This document shows, piece after piece, positions 9,624-19,363 of a stretch of 64,000 nt of DNA (the stretch's first letter is position 1; each line of letters begins with the position of its first letter). Source of the DNA: Adiantum capillus-veneris. Lineage: Eukaryota > Streptophyta > Polypodiopsida > Polypodiales > Pteridaceae. The stretch covers positions 148,272,385 through 148,336,384 of the forward strand of contig CM043958.1 in the NCBI GenBank assembly GCA_014529385.2. Reading direction: 5' to 3'. Position numbers and translations under genes: made by a program. The notes beneath the pieces are model-generated. The model searched no databases and was not told the DNA's origin. It saw nothing but the letters and a program-made list of their open reading frames with translations.

Positions 9624-11564
9624 GTCTATCGCGATAGACTCACCAAGTACCCCTTGTAGATGTCCAACTGCACTCAAACTTTGTGTACAGGGTATAATGG
9701 GCCTTCTGAACCCAAATATGAAGTTAGATTTGAATTTTGAATTTTCTACAGTGAATTTCTGAGTCTATCGCGATAGACTCACCAGAGTGTTACTGGGATA
9801 CAATTGTTCCACTGTTTTTACAAATTTGAGTTCCCCCTTCTCTTGAGATACTACTCATCAAGTTTCAACCAATTTGGAATACTTTTCCTTTGTAACTTGC
9901 ATCAAACAACAGTCTCTGTTCTGATCTTGTGAAGTAATCCACTTAGATGCACTTACAATACTCCAAATTTACTCAAAAATTTAACCATAGGCTCACAACA
10001 ACATGTAGAACAAGGCCCCAAGATCAGTTTTCAAAAATTTCAATTTTTGTGAAAAAGCCCCAGTCTATCGCGATAGACTCACCAAGTTCTTCAGTTTTGA
10101 AAATTTTCCAAATTTCTCTTTACCATTGTGTTCCCTATGCTCTGTACACCTTGCTCACCAATTTCCACTTGTTTTGGACTTTTTCTTAGGTCTCTAACTC
10201 CAACTCTAGAATTTCGAGTCTATCTGATCACTAGAAAATAGACTTAGGATGACTTCCCAATGTCCAAAATCCACCAAATTTTGTGTGTAACCTCCTGAGA
10301 GGCTAAACAAGCTATTCTCTAGAGGGTTTTGAAAATTTCAATTTCTTTGGCCCTGCATTGAGTCTATCGCGATAGACTCAGCAATTACCCCTTTTATAGG
10401 TCAAACTTGAACTTTGACTATACCACTGTGTTCCAACACCTCTCCTTAGTCCTCCTACCAATTTTCAAGTGGTTTGGACTTTTACTTTGTCAGTTAGACC
10501 AGATCTGGTGTTTTCTACAAGTTGAATCCTCTCAAATGGTCTTAGACCCACTTTCTGATGTCCAAATGACTTCAAAATTTTTATGTGTCCTTGATAGCAC
10601 CTTTCCAAGCTATGCCACACAGGTTTTTGAAAAATTCAGTTTCTATCACTGGGTTCTTAGTCTATCGCGATAGACTCACCAAGTATGCTAAAAGGACACT
10701 TTTTTCAAAATTTTCTCTTCACAGATGTGTTCCCTACCCTCTGTAGATCATGTATACCAAGTTTCACAAGGTTTGGAAATTTGGTCAAGTCCCTTTACCC
10801 AATTTGTCTCTGAAGTCTGACTCAAAACACCAGACAAGTGCTTTGGTGGTCTTCTTGATGTCCAATTTCAAATTTGAAATGATGGTTAAGGTCTAGGTGA
10901 GGAGTGGATTCAAGCTATCTAGTCACAATTTCCAAAAACTGTCCCACTCAAAATGTCACGAGTCTATCGCGATAGGCACAACAGATTGTGCAGGAAAAGT
11001 CAACTCAAAATTGTGACTTCACTTTTAGATTCCCCTTACTCTCTTGTGTCTATCCCTCAAATTTGGACACTTGGTTTGTGTTTTGGGCCATTTTTAGTGT
11101 TTTTGTCAGAACTTGAATCTCTATCTGGGCATTAGATTCACTTCTAGAGATCCAAACACCTTGAAATTTGGTGTGTATGCTATGTAGGCTCTGCTTAAGC
11201 TATCCCTAGGAGGGATTTTCAAAATAAGGTCCACAGCTAAATATCCCCAACCTATCGCGATAGGCTCATAAAGTTTCCCAGTTTTGGTCTTTTTACAAAG
11301 TTCTCTTCACAACTAGTTTCCTTATCCTTTGTATAGTGAATACACAAAGTGGTGCAATGTTTGGGCTATTGGTCAAGGTCTTTTTACCACTGTGTCTCTG
11401 AACTTAGACTCTAAACACCGGACTTGAGGTTTAGTGGTCAAGCAGGTGTCCAAGTACACTCAATTTTTGGGAGCAACCTTGTATTGATGTGTTTTACCTG
11501 TGGTATGAGGGATTTTGCCTGATTGTGAGTCTATCTCCAATTCACCAGTCTATCGCGATAGACT
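9624..11564. repeat. Array of eight palindromes, core TATCGCGATA, about 298 bp apart
   Basis: Perfect or near-perfect dyads lie at 9624-9639, 9761-9780, 10062-10079, 10360-10379, 10659-10676, 10964-10975, 11251-11264 and 11547-11564. The longest is GAGTCTATCGCGATAGACTC. Centre-to-centre distances are 139, then 300, 299, 298, 302, 288 and 298 bp. The spacers are diverged copies of one another, each with a phrase like 'TTTCAACCAATTTGGA...CTTTT' and a TCCAAA-type phrase, so this is an old tandem repeat of roughly 298 bp in which the dyad is the best-kept part. It lies in the untranslated leader of element C. A one-armed copy (TCGCGATAGACTC, 12821-12833) lies in its LTR. Confidence 0.9.
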
Positions 11565-12459
11565 AGGCAGAGAGCCGCTGGAAAGTATTTTTTTCTCTGT
11601 TTTTGGACAGTTTGGTTCCCAATGCCCTTTTAAGCCTATCCCCAAAGTTTCATTCAATTTGGACTTCTTTTCCTTTGGATTCAAGCATTTCACAGTTCAC
11701 TTCCTTACACTTGGGAAAATCAAATTCCCACTTAGATATACAAGCACTGATGCAAATGCTTTGAAATTTCACATACAAGCTCTAGATCATATGCAAAACA
11801 AGGTCTTGAGGTCAAACTTTTTGTTTTTTTTTTTAAATTGCAAATTTGGTTTCAGATTTTGATTTTTTTTTTGGGTTTTTTAGAGTTTTTTATTTTTTTT
11901 TGGATTGGACCAAATCTGTGTTTTCCCCCTACTTTAAGGTCTCCAATGCAAAAACAAGCACTCAAATCGGCTTTCAAACGACCATTTTAGAGCACTTTTA
12001 CCATAATCAGCACAATTCTGCCTTTTGTGTTTTCAAGCACATTTTCATGTCAAAATTGCTCTAGATCAACATCAGATGTCCTACACTACCTAAAGTCCTA
12101 CTTTGGATGGTTGAATGGTTGTTTTTGCTTTCTGGCAAGCAAACAGCCTCCTACTTACCTTTTGCGTTTTTCTTTGCGTTTTTTTTTTCTCTTTCAAGTT
12201 CTTCACAACCATAAGTCACAAGCAAACACACAAACCATAAAACCTAATCTAAACACACAACAAAATAATATAACAATACCTCAATCTCATGGTGGACCAC
12301 CTCGGCGAGACGCAGGCTCCCTGGCTATCCCTCAGTCAAGAGATCCGCTCTCTGACTTCCCACTAAGAAGGCAAATGGTGACAACACTCTAGAAAACTCT
12401 AGAGAAACGCTATACTATCAAACACGAGTGATGCGGTCTACGCTAGTTTAGGCGCTTCG
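11565..12459 (-). other. Primer-proximal leader of element C, no gene
   Basis: T-rich (plus strand) sequence with T runs near 11820-11900 and 12180. No ORF resembles a known protein. It lies between the primer site and the palindrome array and is read as 5' untranslated leader of the minus-strand element. Confidence 0.5.
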
Positions 12460-12477
12460 TCCCCGGCAACGGCGCCA
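12460..12477 (-). promoter_or_regulatory. Primer-binding site, tRNA-Asp type, element C
   Basis: The minus strand reads TGGCGCCGTTGCCGGGGA, which matches all 18 positions complementary to the 3' end of plant tRNA-Asp as I know it. One base separates it from the LTR end (...GCTAACA). tRNA-Asp priming is typical of Athila/Tat-group plant gypsy elements. Confidence 0.9.
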
Positions 12478-12478
12478 A

Positions 12479-13430
12479 TGTTAGCGGGTACGCCGCGACG
12501 AACGATGGAGCATAGCAAGAACACAGACCAACAAACTGTCAATCTGAGGACGTAGCTGACCCGACTAGGGCATGGAGGCAATCTTTGGGTTGTCAACCCT
12601 GATCTAGACACGAACAACACTCTACAGTCACTAATCCTACCACAACACTACCATAAAGCAAAGAAACAGACAACGCATCCTACGAAACACTACAAGCTCG
12701 AAACAGTCTCAAATCATATCAGAATGACTCGAAATCGGAGGGCAAGACTCACAAGGACATATCCTATATGGCCAAACACCTAAACCCTGAAAACCATAAC
12801 TGTAAGACCTCTAATCGTTGTCGCGATAGACTCAAAACAGTAATTTCCAAAGTGTCCGAAACTGATCTACAAAGACATCAACACGAAGAGCTTCTCACCT
12901 TGATTCTAACGACTACTCGATCATTCAGAACGGATGTCGTTTGAGGTAATTACGACCAAATATAGCTCGTAGCAGGCGGGCTCGCGATGTGGTCCTCGAC
13001 TTGCATTGCTTGCGTCGACGCGGAGAGCTCCTCGATGCTAATACACTCCTACTCTCATATCTGCTATGTGATTAGTGTGCGTGACGGTGTGTGTGCGTGA
13101 AGCTCACTACTGTGTGCTACAAAACCCACGATTGTATATTAATTGAGATAACGTAATGTGTTTTTTACAAAGCCTTAGGTTTCACAGCTTATATACAAAG
13201 CCTTCAAACCTAATGTCTGGCCAAATGACCTAAATTGTCCCTAGGCTTCTACAAAGCTTAATTACAAGAAACTGAGTTGGCTTTACTCATTATACAAGCA
13301 TCTGCGGCCAAAATACAAGTGTCGATTTAAAATATGAGGTTCCCGTAAACATTACAAAAGTGGCCGTAATGGCTCAAAATAATAATAACGGGATATTCGA
13401 GGACGTCCATGAACTCGTATCTTCATGTTG
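12479..13430 (-). repeat. 5' LTR of gypsy element C
   Basis: The downstream (U5) end is fixed by the adjacent tRNA-Asp primer site and ends CCCGCTAACA on the minus strand. A TATA box (TATATAAG on the minus strand) is at 13188-13195. The decayed palindrome half-site at 12821-12833 matches the leader array. The upstream end is uncertain because the partner LTR is not in the window; a TG...CA end near 13430 would give about 950 bp. Confidence 0.65.
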
Positions 13431-14317
13431 CAGCATCCATCTTCATCTTCATTACTTCATCACCATCTCCATGTGGAATCTTTATAGAATCTTTGAGGAA
13501 TCTTAATAGAATCTTTGTGGAAACGTTGTTGAAAGGGCGTCCTTTCAACAATATGCAGCTCAAGTTCAAATATAAGGTTAAAAAATTGTAACCAATAAAT
13601 CCACCCATGACACCACTACCCTCATATGGAATGGCCCATTATCAAACTATAAAAAAGAATCTTATAGAAATACCATTATATTTAGAAGATAGAAAGACAA
13701 ACACCTTTTGCCTCAACAATTTCCCTCCAAAGCACCACATAGGTGGTAAAAAAATTGGCTCTTTTTCTGGTACTACCAACCTTTGCCTTCAATAGAGTGT
13801 GTGTGTCTGTGTGTGTGTGTGTGTTTGTGTGTAAGTGGAGTTGAGCGCTTCTGCTGTGTCAACTAGTTATGTATGCTAGGGGTATTAACTTTCTCTTTTG
13901 ATTGATGCCTACCATGGTCTCTCGCCATTTTGCCTTGGATAGTCATCACTAGATAGCCAAGATGCTGGCTCCTTGTTGTCTCAAAGCGCCCTCTCTTTTC
14001 ACTGCTATCTGGAATTTGGTGTTGCTGGAGGTGCTTCTTGCTCTATCGCCCACCATTTTTTGCATTGTATCAAGATACCATTGGCTTCCAATGGGGCTAG
14101 CCATTGACTCAAGGCCTTGGCCCATGAGATGAGGTAGGTGTAGCTTTTCTGTCCACCTTTCTCTATGCTAGCCACTGGGCTGCTCCTCCTGCCACTATGT
14201 TCCAACTTCTTGTTGTCGCCCTCTGAGGATGAATGTCCAAACAACTTCTACCCTCCTTCTCATCTCTTTCTCACTGTTTCTTCATCTGTTACAAAATATC
14301 CCCAAGATGAGACTAAA
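13431..14317. other. Interval without a recognisable gene; one strong hairpin and a GT repeat
   Basis: Holds a perfect 11 bp inverted repeat, TTGTTGAAAGG (13526-13536) and CCTTTCAACAA (13541-13551) around GCGT, and an imperfect (GT)n at about 13797-13834. The minus strand at 14005-14244 has an 79-residue frame that I do not recognise; by position it could be the start of the gag of the copia element whose LTR ends at 14332. Confidence 0.4.
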
Positions 14318-14331
14318 GCCATGATACCACT
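14318..14331 (-). promoter_or_regulatory. Initiator-Met-type primer-binding site of a copia element
   Basis: The minus strand reads AGTGGTATCATGGC next to the LTR end. This resembles TGGTATCAGAGC, the common initiator-Met primer site of plant copia elements, with a change near its end. Confidence 0.55.
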
Positions 14332-15278
14332 TGTAAGATTTGTGTATGCAAAACTGTACACTACTTTGTACACTCATAACTTTGGAAGAGTGGAGATGAA
14401 GTGCAGGAGGGGAAAGAGAGAGGATAGCACAAAAAAGGAGCTAGAAAAATGAAAAGAGATATTACTCATTACGTTTTTAGTTCTTATATATATTTAACAT
14501 CTTGTTCACATTGATTTGTTCACTCAAGCTAGACTAACCCTAGCAAGTGGTACAAATAACTTGTAAATAATCTTCATCACCATCTTTGAAAAAACATATT
14601 TTAGTGACCGACAAGTAGCCTTACACATGATGGAGAGTATTGCAAACTTATAGCTACCCATATAAATATCTCCGTGCATTGGAAAAATCAAGATGTAAGC
14701 CTATGTAGCAAGGAAAAACAGTATCCTAAGACAAGTAAGTATAAAATATTTTCTCCATACTACAAAAAACATTTCATTATCCTAGGATATCTAGACGGTG
14801 CTCTAATATTAGTGTGAGGTCCTTGTTTGAATAAAATCAATTATGGGGTGCCTTTCATAAGTCTTTAACCCTATTTCAATAGACTAAGAGAACTATTAGG
14901 CATTGCCCTTGCTACACTTGTGGCTTTAGGCATGAACCACTAGCAAAGGGTCGTTCTCATCTCACATAACACAAACTAAGGAGGAACCTTAACCCACTGG
15001 GAACTCTACTTTTTATACTCTACAATGCCACTCTAGTGTCGAAAATCTCAGAATCACTAACCCTCAAAGCAAGAGGCATTCAACCTCAAAAGTGAGTTTC
15101 ACCATATCATAAAACATTACATATATGAATAGAAATCAACCTAGAAAGTGCATAGTTGAAGGAATCCAACCTTGCGTGCTTTTTATCTCATGGATTTTAG
15201 AGCCACGATTGTCAAGTTTCACTAGTCCTTTCTAAGGAATGACTCTAGCTAAGTTGAAAAAAAAAATCTTTGAAAAGC
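14332..15278 (-). repeat. Copia LTR, left part, truncated by the Penelope-like element
   Basis: Bounded below by a primer site. It has a TATA-like run near 14490 (minus strand) and aligns with 18252-19193 at roughly 97% identity by eye. It lacks the last 170 bp towards TGTTGG, which are present only in the other copy (19194-19363). The two pieces together make one complete LTR of about 1.1 kb plus a 941 bp duplication. Confidence 0.8.
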
Positions 15279-15669
15279 ACCATGAGGTCACCACAAAAAT
15301 GAAAAACCTTCTACCTCCCTCGAAAAGTCCACCGCACTTTAAAGCCTCACATAGTGTTAACCACCTTGAAAAACCTCTCCCTTTGGCTAGAACCTCTCAT
15401 GAGGGGGCCCTACATCAACCCTACAAAAAACCCAAATCCTTCGCCTTGGGGATCCTCTCCTCCACCCCTTGTAAACTTCCCCCTACCCCTTCCCCCAAGA
15501 ACCACCTTTCTCATTCCCCCTCCCCCAAACCCACCATTATGCCTCCCCTCTTGATAACACCCAATTATCCTCTTAACTGTTGTAATTCCTCCACCCCTTT
15601 TCCCCACCCACACCATTCCCATCCCAAGCATAGCCTCCCCAAGAATCATAGAGGTTCAAAAAACTTGCA

Positions 15670-17448
15670 ATGGAGGAGGACGAAATAGGGGTAGAGCACC
15701 CTTCTTCTTGGGTCCACTTGCTCTTCTCCCATACCCCTCTCTTCCCTAACCTTTGGACCCCTCCTCCATGTAATTCATCCTTTCTTCCTCTCTCTTACCA
15801 TGGTGCTAGAAAAAGGTTTAAATACTGGCTTCCCCTCACCAACCCTCCTCTCTACAAAATATTGACCTTAAGTAAGCAAACTATCTTCTCTCTTGAAAAT
15901 AAAGTAACCAACCTCTCCTTTCACAACATGGCGAATCGCCCCCTCTCCTCCGCAGAGCGCAAGATTTTGGGTATGGGACTCAATTACATTCCCCCCTCCC
16001 CTCCTCCACCTCCCTCTTCTATACTCGAGGCATATAGCAATCTTGAGAGAAGCTTACAACTCCAAATCTTTTTCAAAAATTCACTCCCTCTCTCTTCTTC
16101 CACTTCTAAAAAGAATGCACTCCTTCCCCCTCCATCTTTTTCTATTCCCAATCCCTCTTGGAACCCGCCTTCTTACTCCACCACCATACGACTTTCTTTT
16201 GAGGATGCTCTCTCCCTTTTAAAACCTCTCCTTAGCCATTCTCCCCCTGTTTGTACTAAACCCCTCGTACTAAAAGCGGTTTGCTCTCTTAAAAATGATC
16301 GAAAGATTGTAATCAAACCCGCGGATAAGAATCTTGGACCCGTCATCCTCTCCCAATCTTGGTACAATAAAGAAGCCTTGCGCCACCTCTTAGACCCTCT
16401 CACTTACTCCCCTATCTCTTCACCTCCTCTACCTTTTGTTCAATCCACTCTTCTTTCCATTGTTTCTCACTTTCATCTCCTCCCCCCCAAAGAGATATCC
16501 TACATCCTCTCCTCCTCTCAATCTTCTCCCAAACCTTGTCCCTTCTTCCTTTTGCCTAAAATTCATAAACCTACCCTTGTAGGCCGCCCTATTTGTTCCT
16601 ACAAGGGGTATACCTTAGAGAATGCCTCTAAGTGGCTACATGTGCAACTCTTTCCCATACTCCTTGCCAAGAAAAAACACCTTCTGGACTCTCATTCTCT
16701 CATCATAGACCTGGCCGCTATCTCCTTCTCTCCTCATATTACTCTCTTTACCTTCGACGTAGAGTCACTCTACCCGAGCATCCCTATCCAAGATGGGCTC
16801 TATGCACTTAGAAACTCTATCCAGGGTCATTTTCCCGTTCCAAAAGTTAGCTTTATCCTCTCTTTGGCCTCTCTCATTCTCAACCACCATTACATCTCCT
16901 TTCAAGGGAAGTTTTGGCATCAAGTAAAAGGCACCGTAATGGGGTCTAACTTTGCGGTGGTGTATGCTTGTCTATTTTTATGTTCCTTAGAGGAAGGAGG
17001 GAGCCTTATCTCTTCCCCTTCTCTCCTCTACTTCAAAAGGTTCATAGATGATGCTTTTGGGGTTTGGGATGGCCCCCCCTCTAGCCTTAAAAATCTTATC
17101 CTTGACTATGGACATCCTCTCCAGGAACACATTAAGATTACTCCCTCTATCTCCGCACATGAAGCTTTTATTTTGGCCATTCACTTCTTTAAAGGGCCCT
17201 CTTTTCACTCTACAGGGATTCTGGACACGCACTGCCACCAAAAGCCTCTCAATTCCTACAACTACATCCCGTGGCAGTCTTGGCACCCTACGCACCAAAA
17301 AATTGCTTTTATATTATCAGAGCTCAAAAGATATATCATTAGAGAAAGCTCGCTCGAGGGATTTATCTCTATTCGCAAACTCTTCTTTTCCCGGCTTAGA
17401 GCTAACGGTTACCCTGCACGTTCCTTAAGGCTTTCTTTCTCTATGTGA
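15670..17448 (+). CDS. Penelope-like reverse transcriptase
   Basis: A 592-residue intact frame with the order of motifs specific to PLE reverse transcriptases: VTNLSFHNMANRPLSSAER (about residues 79-97, the N-terminal PLE region), KPADKNLGPVI (216-226), LLPKIHK (294-300) with GRPIC after it, TFDVESLYPSIP (361-372, first catalytic Asp), KGTVMGSNFA (420-429), FKRFIDDAFGVW (455-466, catalytic DD), HQKPLNSYNYIPW (523-535) and RLRANGYP (576-583, thumb). It would copy the element RNA at a DNA 3' end. The first Met need not be the native start, because similar proline-rich coding runs upstream in another frame. Related to PLEs known in plants (Dryad in conifers, Coprina in Selaginella); which clade needs a tree. 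Confidence 0.92.
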   Translation: MEEDEIGVEHPSSWVHLLFSHTPLFPNLWTPPPCNSSFLPLSYHGARKRFKYWLPLTNPPLYKILTLSKQTIFSLENKVTNLSFHNMANRPLSSAERKILGMGLNYIPPSPPPPPSSILEAYSNLERSLQLQIFFKNSLPLSSSTSKKNALLPPPSFSIPNPSWNPPSYSTTIRLSFEDALSLLKPLLSHSPPVCTKPLVLKAVCSLKNDRKIVIKPADKNLGPVILSQSWYNKEALRHLLDPLTYSPISSPPLPFVQSTLLSIVSHFHLLPPKEISYILSSSQSSPKPCPFFLLPKIHKPTLVGRPICSYKGYTLENASKWLHVQLFPILLAKKKHLLDSHSLIIDLAAISFSPHITLFTFDVESLYPSIPIQDGLYALRNSIQGHFPVPKVSFILSLASLILNHHYISFQGKFWHQVKGTVMGSNFAVVYACLFLCSLEEGGSLISSPSLLYFKRFIDDAFGVWDGPPSSLKNLILDYGHPLQEHIKITPSISAHEAFILAIHFFKGPSFHSTGILDTHCHQKPLNSYNYIPWQSWHPTHQKIAFILSELKRYIIRESSLEGFISIRKLFFSRLRANGYPARSLRLSFSM

Positions 17449-17804
17449 CCTATACTTCTAGGCCCGCTTTCCTTTTGAGAAGTAACCTCAAGAAGGCAGC
17501 ACCTTTCATTGTCAAAATCCCCTTTACTCCCTTTACCCGCCAGCTTAGTTTAGCCAAAACCATTAACCAACCTCTCTCTAACACTTGGAAATCCACTCCA
17601 AACTCCCCCCCTCTACCATACCAGTCATCTGTTGGCTCAATGTGCCCGCCCTCGGCAACCTTCTCTCTAGTTAGAGCCCTACACCTTGCCCTTCATCTTC
17701 CCTTCACCTTCCCCTCCTCTCTTTCCCCCACCTTATTCTCCCTTAAAGCTATCTTGGACCTCTTCCCCTTATTCCAAAGAAACAAACTCCTATCCCCCCT
17801 CCCT
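17445..17804 (+). pseudogene. PLE C-terminal extension after a frameshift
   Basis: Overlaps the end of the RT frame in another register: PAFLLRSNLKKAAPFIVKIP, then PPSATFSLVRALHLA. The latter fits the R-R-x-x-N-L-x-D-L-L-V-R-A stretch that follows the thumb in PLE proteins. In endonuclease-bearing PLEs a GIY-YIG domain comes next; here only low-complexity Pro/Leu/Ser sequence and a poly-C run follow. Confidence 0.55.
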
Positions 17805-17832
17805 CCCCCCCCCCCCCCCCCCCCCCCCCCCC
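17805..17832 (+). repeat. Poly-C run of 28 bases
   Basis: Uninterrupted C tract inside the PLE, just after its C-terminal coding remnant. Confidence 0.95.
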
Positions 17833-18077
17833 TTTTCTCCATTTAATTTATGTCCTAATCTCCACCTCTTGGTACCATCTTGTAATTGGCACACTTAAAC
17901 CATCCCTTTTTCTCCCTTAAATCCCCCCTTCCCCCTCTTTCCTACCCCTTGATAGGGATTTTTCCTCCTCTAATAAAGAGGCCTCTTCTCCCTTTAAAAC
18001 CTTGTACCTACCTCATTGGAAACCCCTCCACCTTCTTAGATGGTTTCCTATTTAAACCCACCTACACCTCTTGTTTG

Positions 18078-18125
18078 GGTTACACCACTGAAGAGCTTTT
18101 ATGCGAAACGCGTTTGGTGTTAACC
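18078..18125 (+). ncRNA. Type I hammerhead ribozyme motif of the PLE
   Basis: The order fits the type I hammerhead. The 5' strand of helix I (GGTTACACCA, 18078-18087) is followed by the core CTGAAGA (18088-18094, consensus CUGANGA), a minimal helix II (GC...GC, 18095-18104) and GAAA (18105-18108). A two-pair helix III (AC-GC-GT) comes next, then the cleavage triplet GTT (18112-18114, consensus NUH). The 3' strand of helix I, TGGTGTTAACC (18115-18125), pairs with the 5' strand apart from one bulge. Short helix III is typical of PLE hammerheads, which are thought to work as dimers. Predicted cleavage is after 18114. Not folded by software. Confidence 0.75.
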
Positions 18126-18251
18126 TTGTGGCATTTTTACCCCCTTCCCACCTCCATCTCCCTCTCTCTCTCTCTCCTCTCTCACTCTACCTTGCAAAAG
18201 TGTGTAGTCGCTCGCTTAGTGTTTATTTAGCCACTTAGGCTTTCGAAATAA

Positions 18252-19363
18252 ATTTGTGTATGCAAAACTGTACACTCCTTTGTACACTCATAACTTTGGA
18301 AGAGTGGAGATGAAGTGCAAGAGGGTAAAGAGAGAGGATAGCACACAAAAGGAGCTAGAAAAATGAAAAGAGATATTACTCATTACGTTTTTAGGCCTTA
18401 TATATATTTAACATCTTGTTCACATTGATTTGTTCACTCAAGCTAGACTAACCCTAGCAAGTGGTACAAATAACTTGTAAATAATCTTCATCACCATCTT
18501 TGAAAAAAACATATTTTAGTGACCGACAAGTAGCCTTACACATGATGGAGAGTATTGCAAACTTATAGCTACCCATATAAATATCTCCGTGCATTGGAAA
18601 AATCAAGATGTAAGCCTATGTAGCAAGGAAAAATAGTATCCTAAGACAAGTACGTATAAAATATTTTCTCCGTACTACAAAAAACATTTCATTATCCTAG
18701 GATATCTAGACCGTGCTCTAATATTAGTGCGAGTTCCTTCTCTGAATAAAATCAATTATGGGGTGCCTTTCATAAGTCTTTAACCCTATTTCAATAGACT
18801 AAGAGAACTATTAGACATTGGCCTTGCTACACTTGTGGATTTAGGCATGAACCACTAGCAAAGGGTTTTTCTCATCTCACATAACAAAAACTAAGGAGGA
18901 ACCTTAGCCCAGTGGGAACTCTACTTTTTATACTCTACAATGCCACTCTAGTGTCGAAAATCTCAGAATCACTAACCCTCAAAGCAAGAGGCATTCAACC
19001 TCAAAAGTGAGTTTCACCATATCATAAAACATTACATATATGAATAGAAATCAACCTAGAAAGTGCATAGTTAAAGGAATCCAGCCTTGCGTGCTTTTTA
19101 TCTCATGGATTTTAGAGTCACGATTGTCAAGTTTCACTAGTCCTTTCTGAGGAATGACTCTAGCTAAGTTGAAAAAAAAAATCTTTGAAAAGCTACCCAA
19201 CTTATTGAGTCCACCCATCCATAGAATGGTGTCCTTGTGGTATCCCATTCTACCACTTTCCATACCACACTCACACTGCTTTGCGTTTTTTTTCTAACTG
19301 CTACCATATTGTAAAAAGCATTCAAGTTTTTTTATAAATTTGTGTCACATGCTCATTCCAACA
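18252..19363 (-). repeat. Copia LTR, right part, with the duplicated 941 bp
   Basis: Starts (minus strand) TGTTGGAATGAGCATG at 19363, the usual TGTTGGAA start of plant copia LTRs. It lacks only the last few bases that are present in the left copy (TGTAAG, 14332-14337). 18252-19193 duplicates 14338-15278. The bases above the LTR start read AAAAGGA on the minus strand, which could be a polypurine tract or plain flank. Confidence 0.75.

Larger units (their letters stand above)
15279..18251 (+). mobile_element. Penelope-like element (PLE), apparently without GIY-YIG endonuclease
   Basis: A 2973 bp segment between two copies of the same 941 bp piece of copia LTR. It has a proline-rich N-terminal coding part (about 15279-15669, frame-shifted against the main ORF), the reverse transcriptase ORF, a frame-shifted C-terminal extension, a poly-C run and a hammerhead ribozyme motif near the 3' end. 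No convincing GIY-YIG domain follows the RT; a weak YTSCLGYTTEELLCETRL string at about 18060-18116 overlaps the ribozyme and is probably chance. Composition (C-rich, T-rich coding strand) differs sharply from the neighbours. No terminal repeat of its own is visible. Confidence 0.85.

Noticed and set aside
9624-11564. CRISPR array
   Set aside because: Repeats are palindromes of 12-20 bp with about 280 bp spacers that are themselves related; the setting is a plant retrotransposon leader.
18060-18116. Possible GIY-YIG remnant (TYLIGN...CLGYTTEELLCETRL)
   Set aside because: Spacing between the two half-motifs is wrong, the Arg/His/Glu pattern is incomplete, and the bases are better explained by the hammerhead ribozyme.
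15279-18251. LINE-type retrotransposon
   Set aside because: The RT has PLE-specific motifs (ADKNLGPV, PKIHK, ANGYP) and no AP endonuclease; a hammerhead motif is present.
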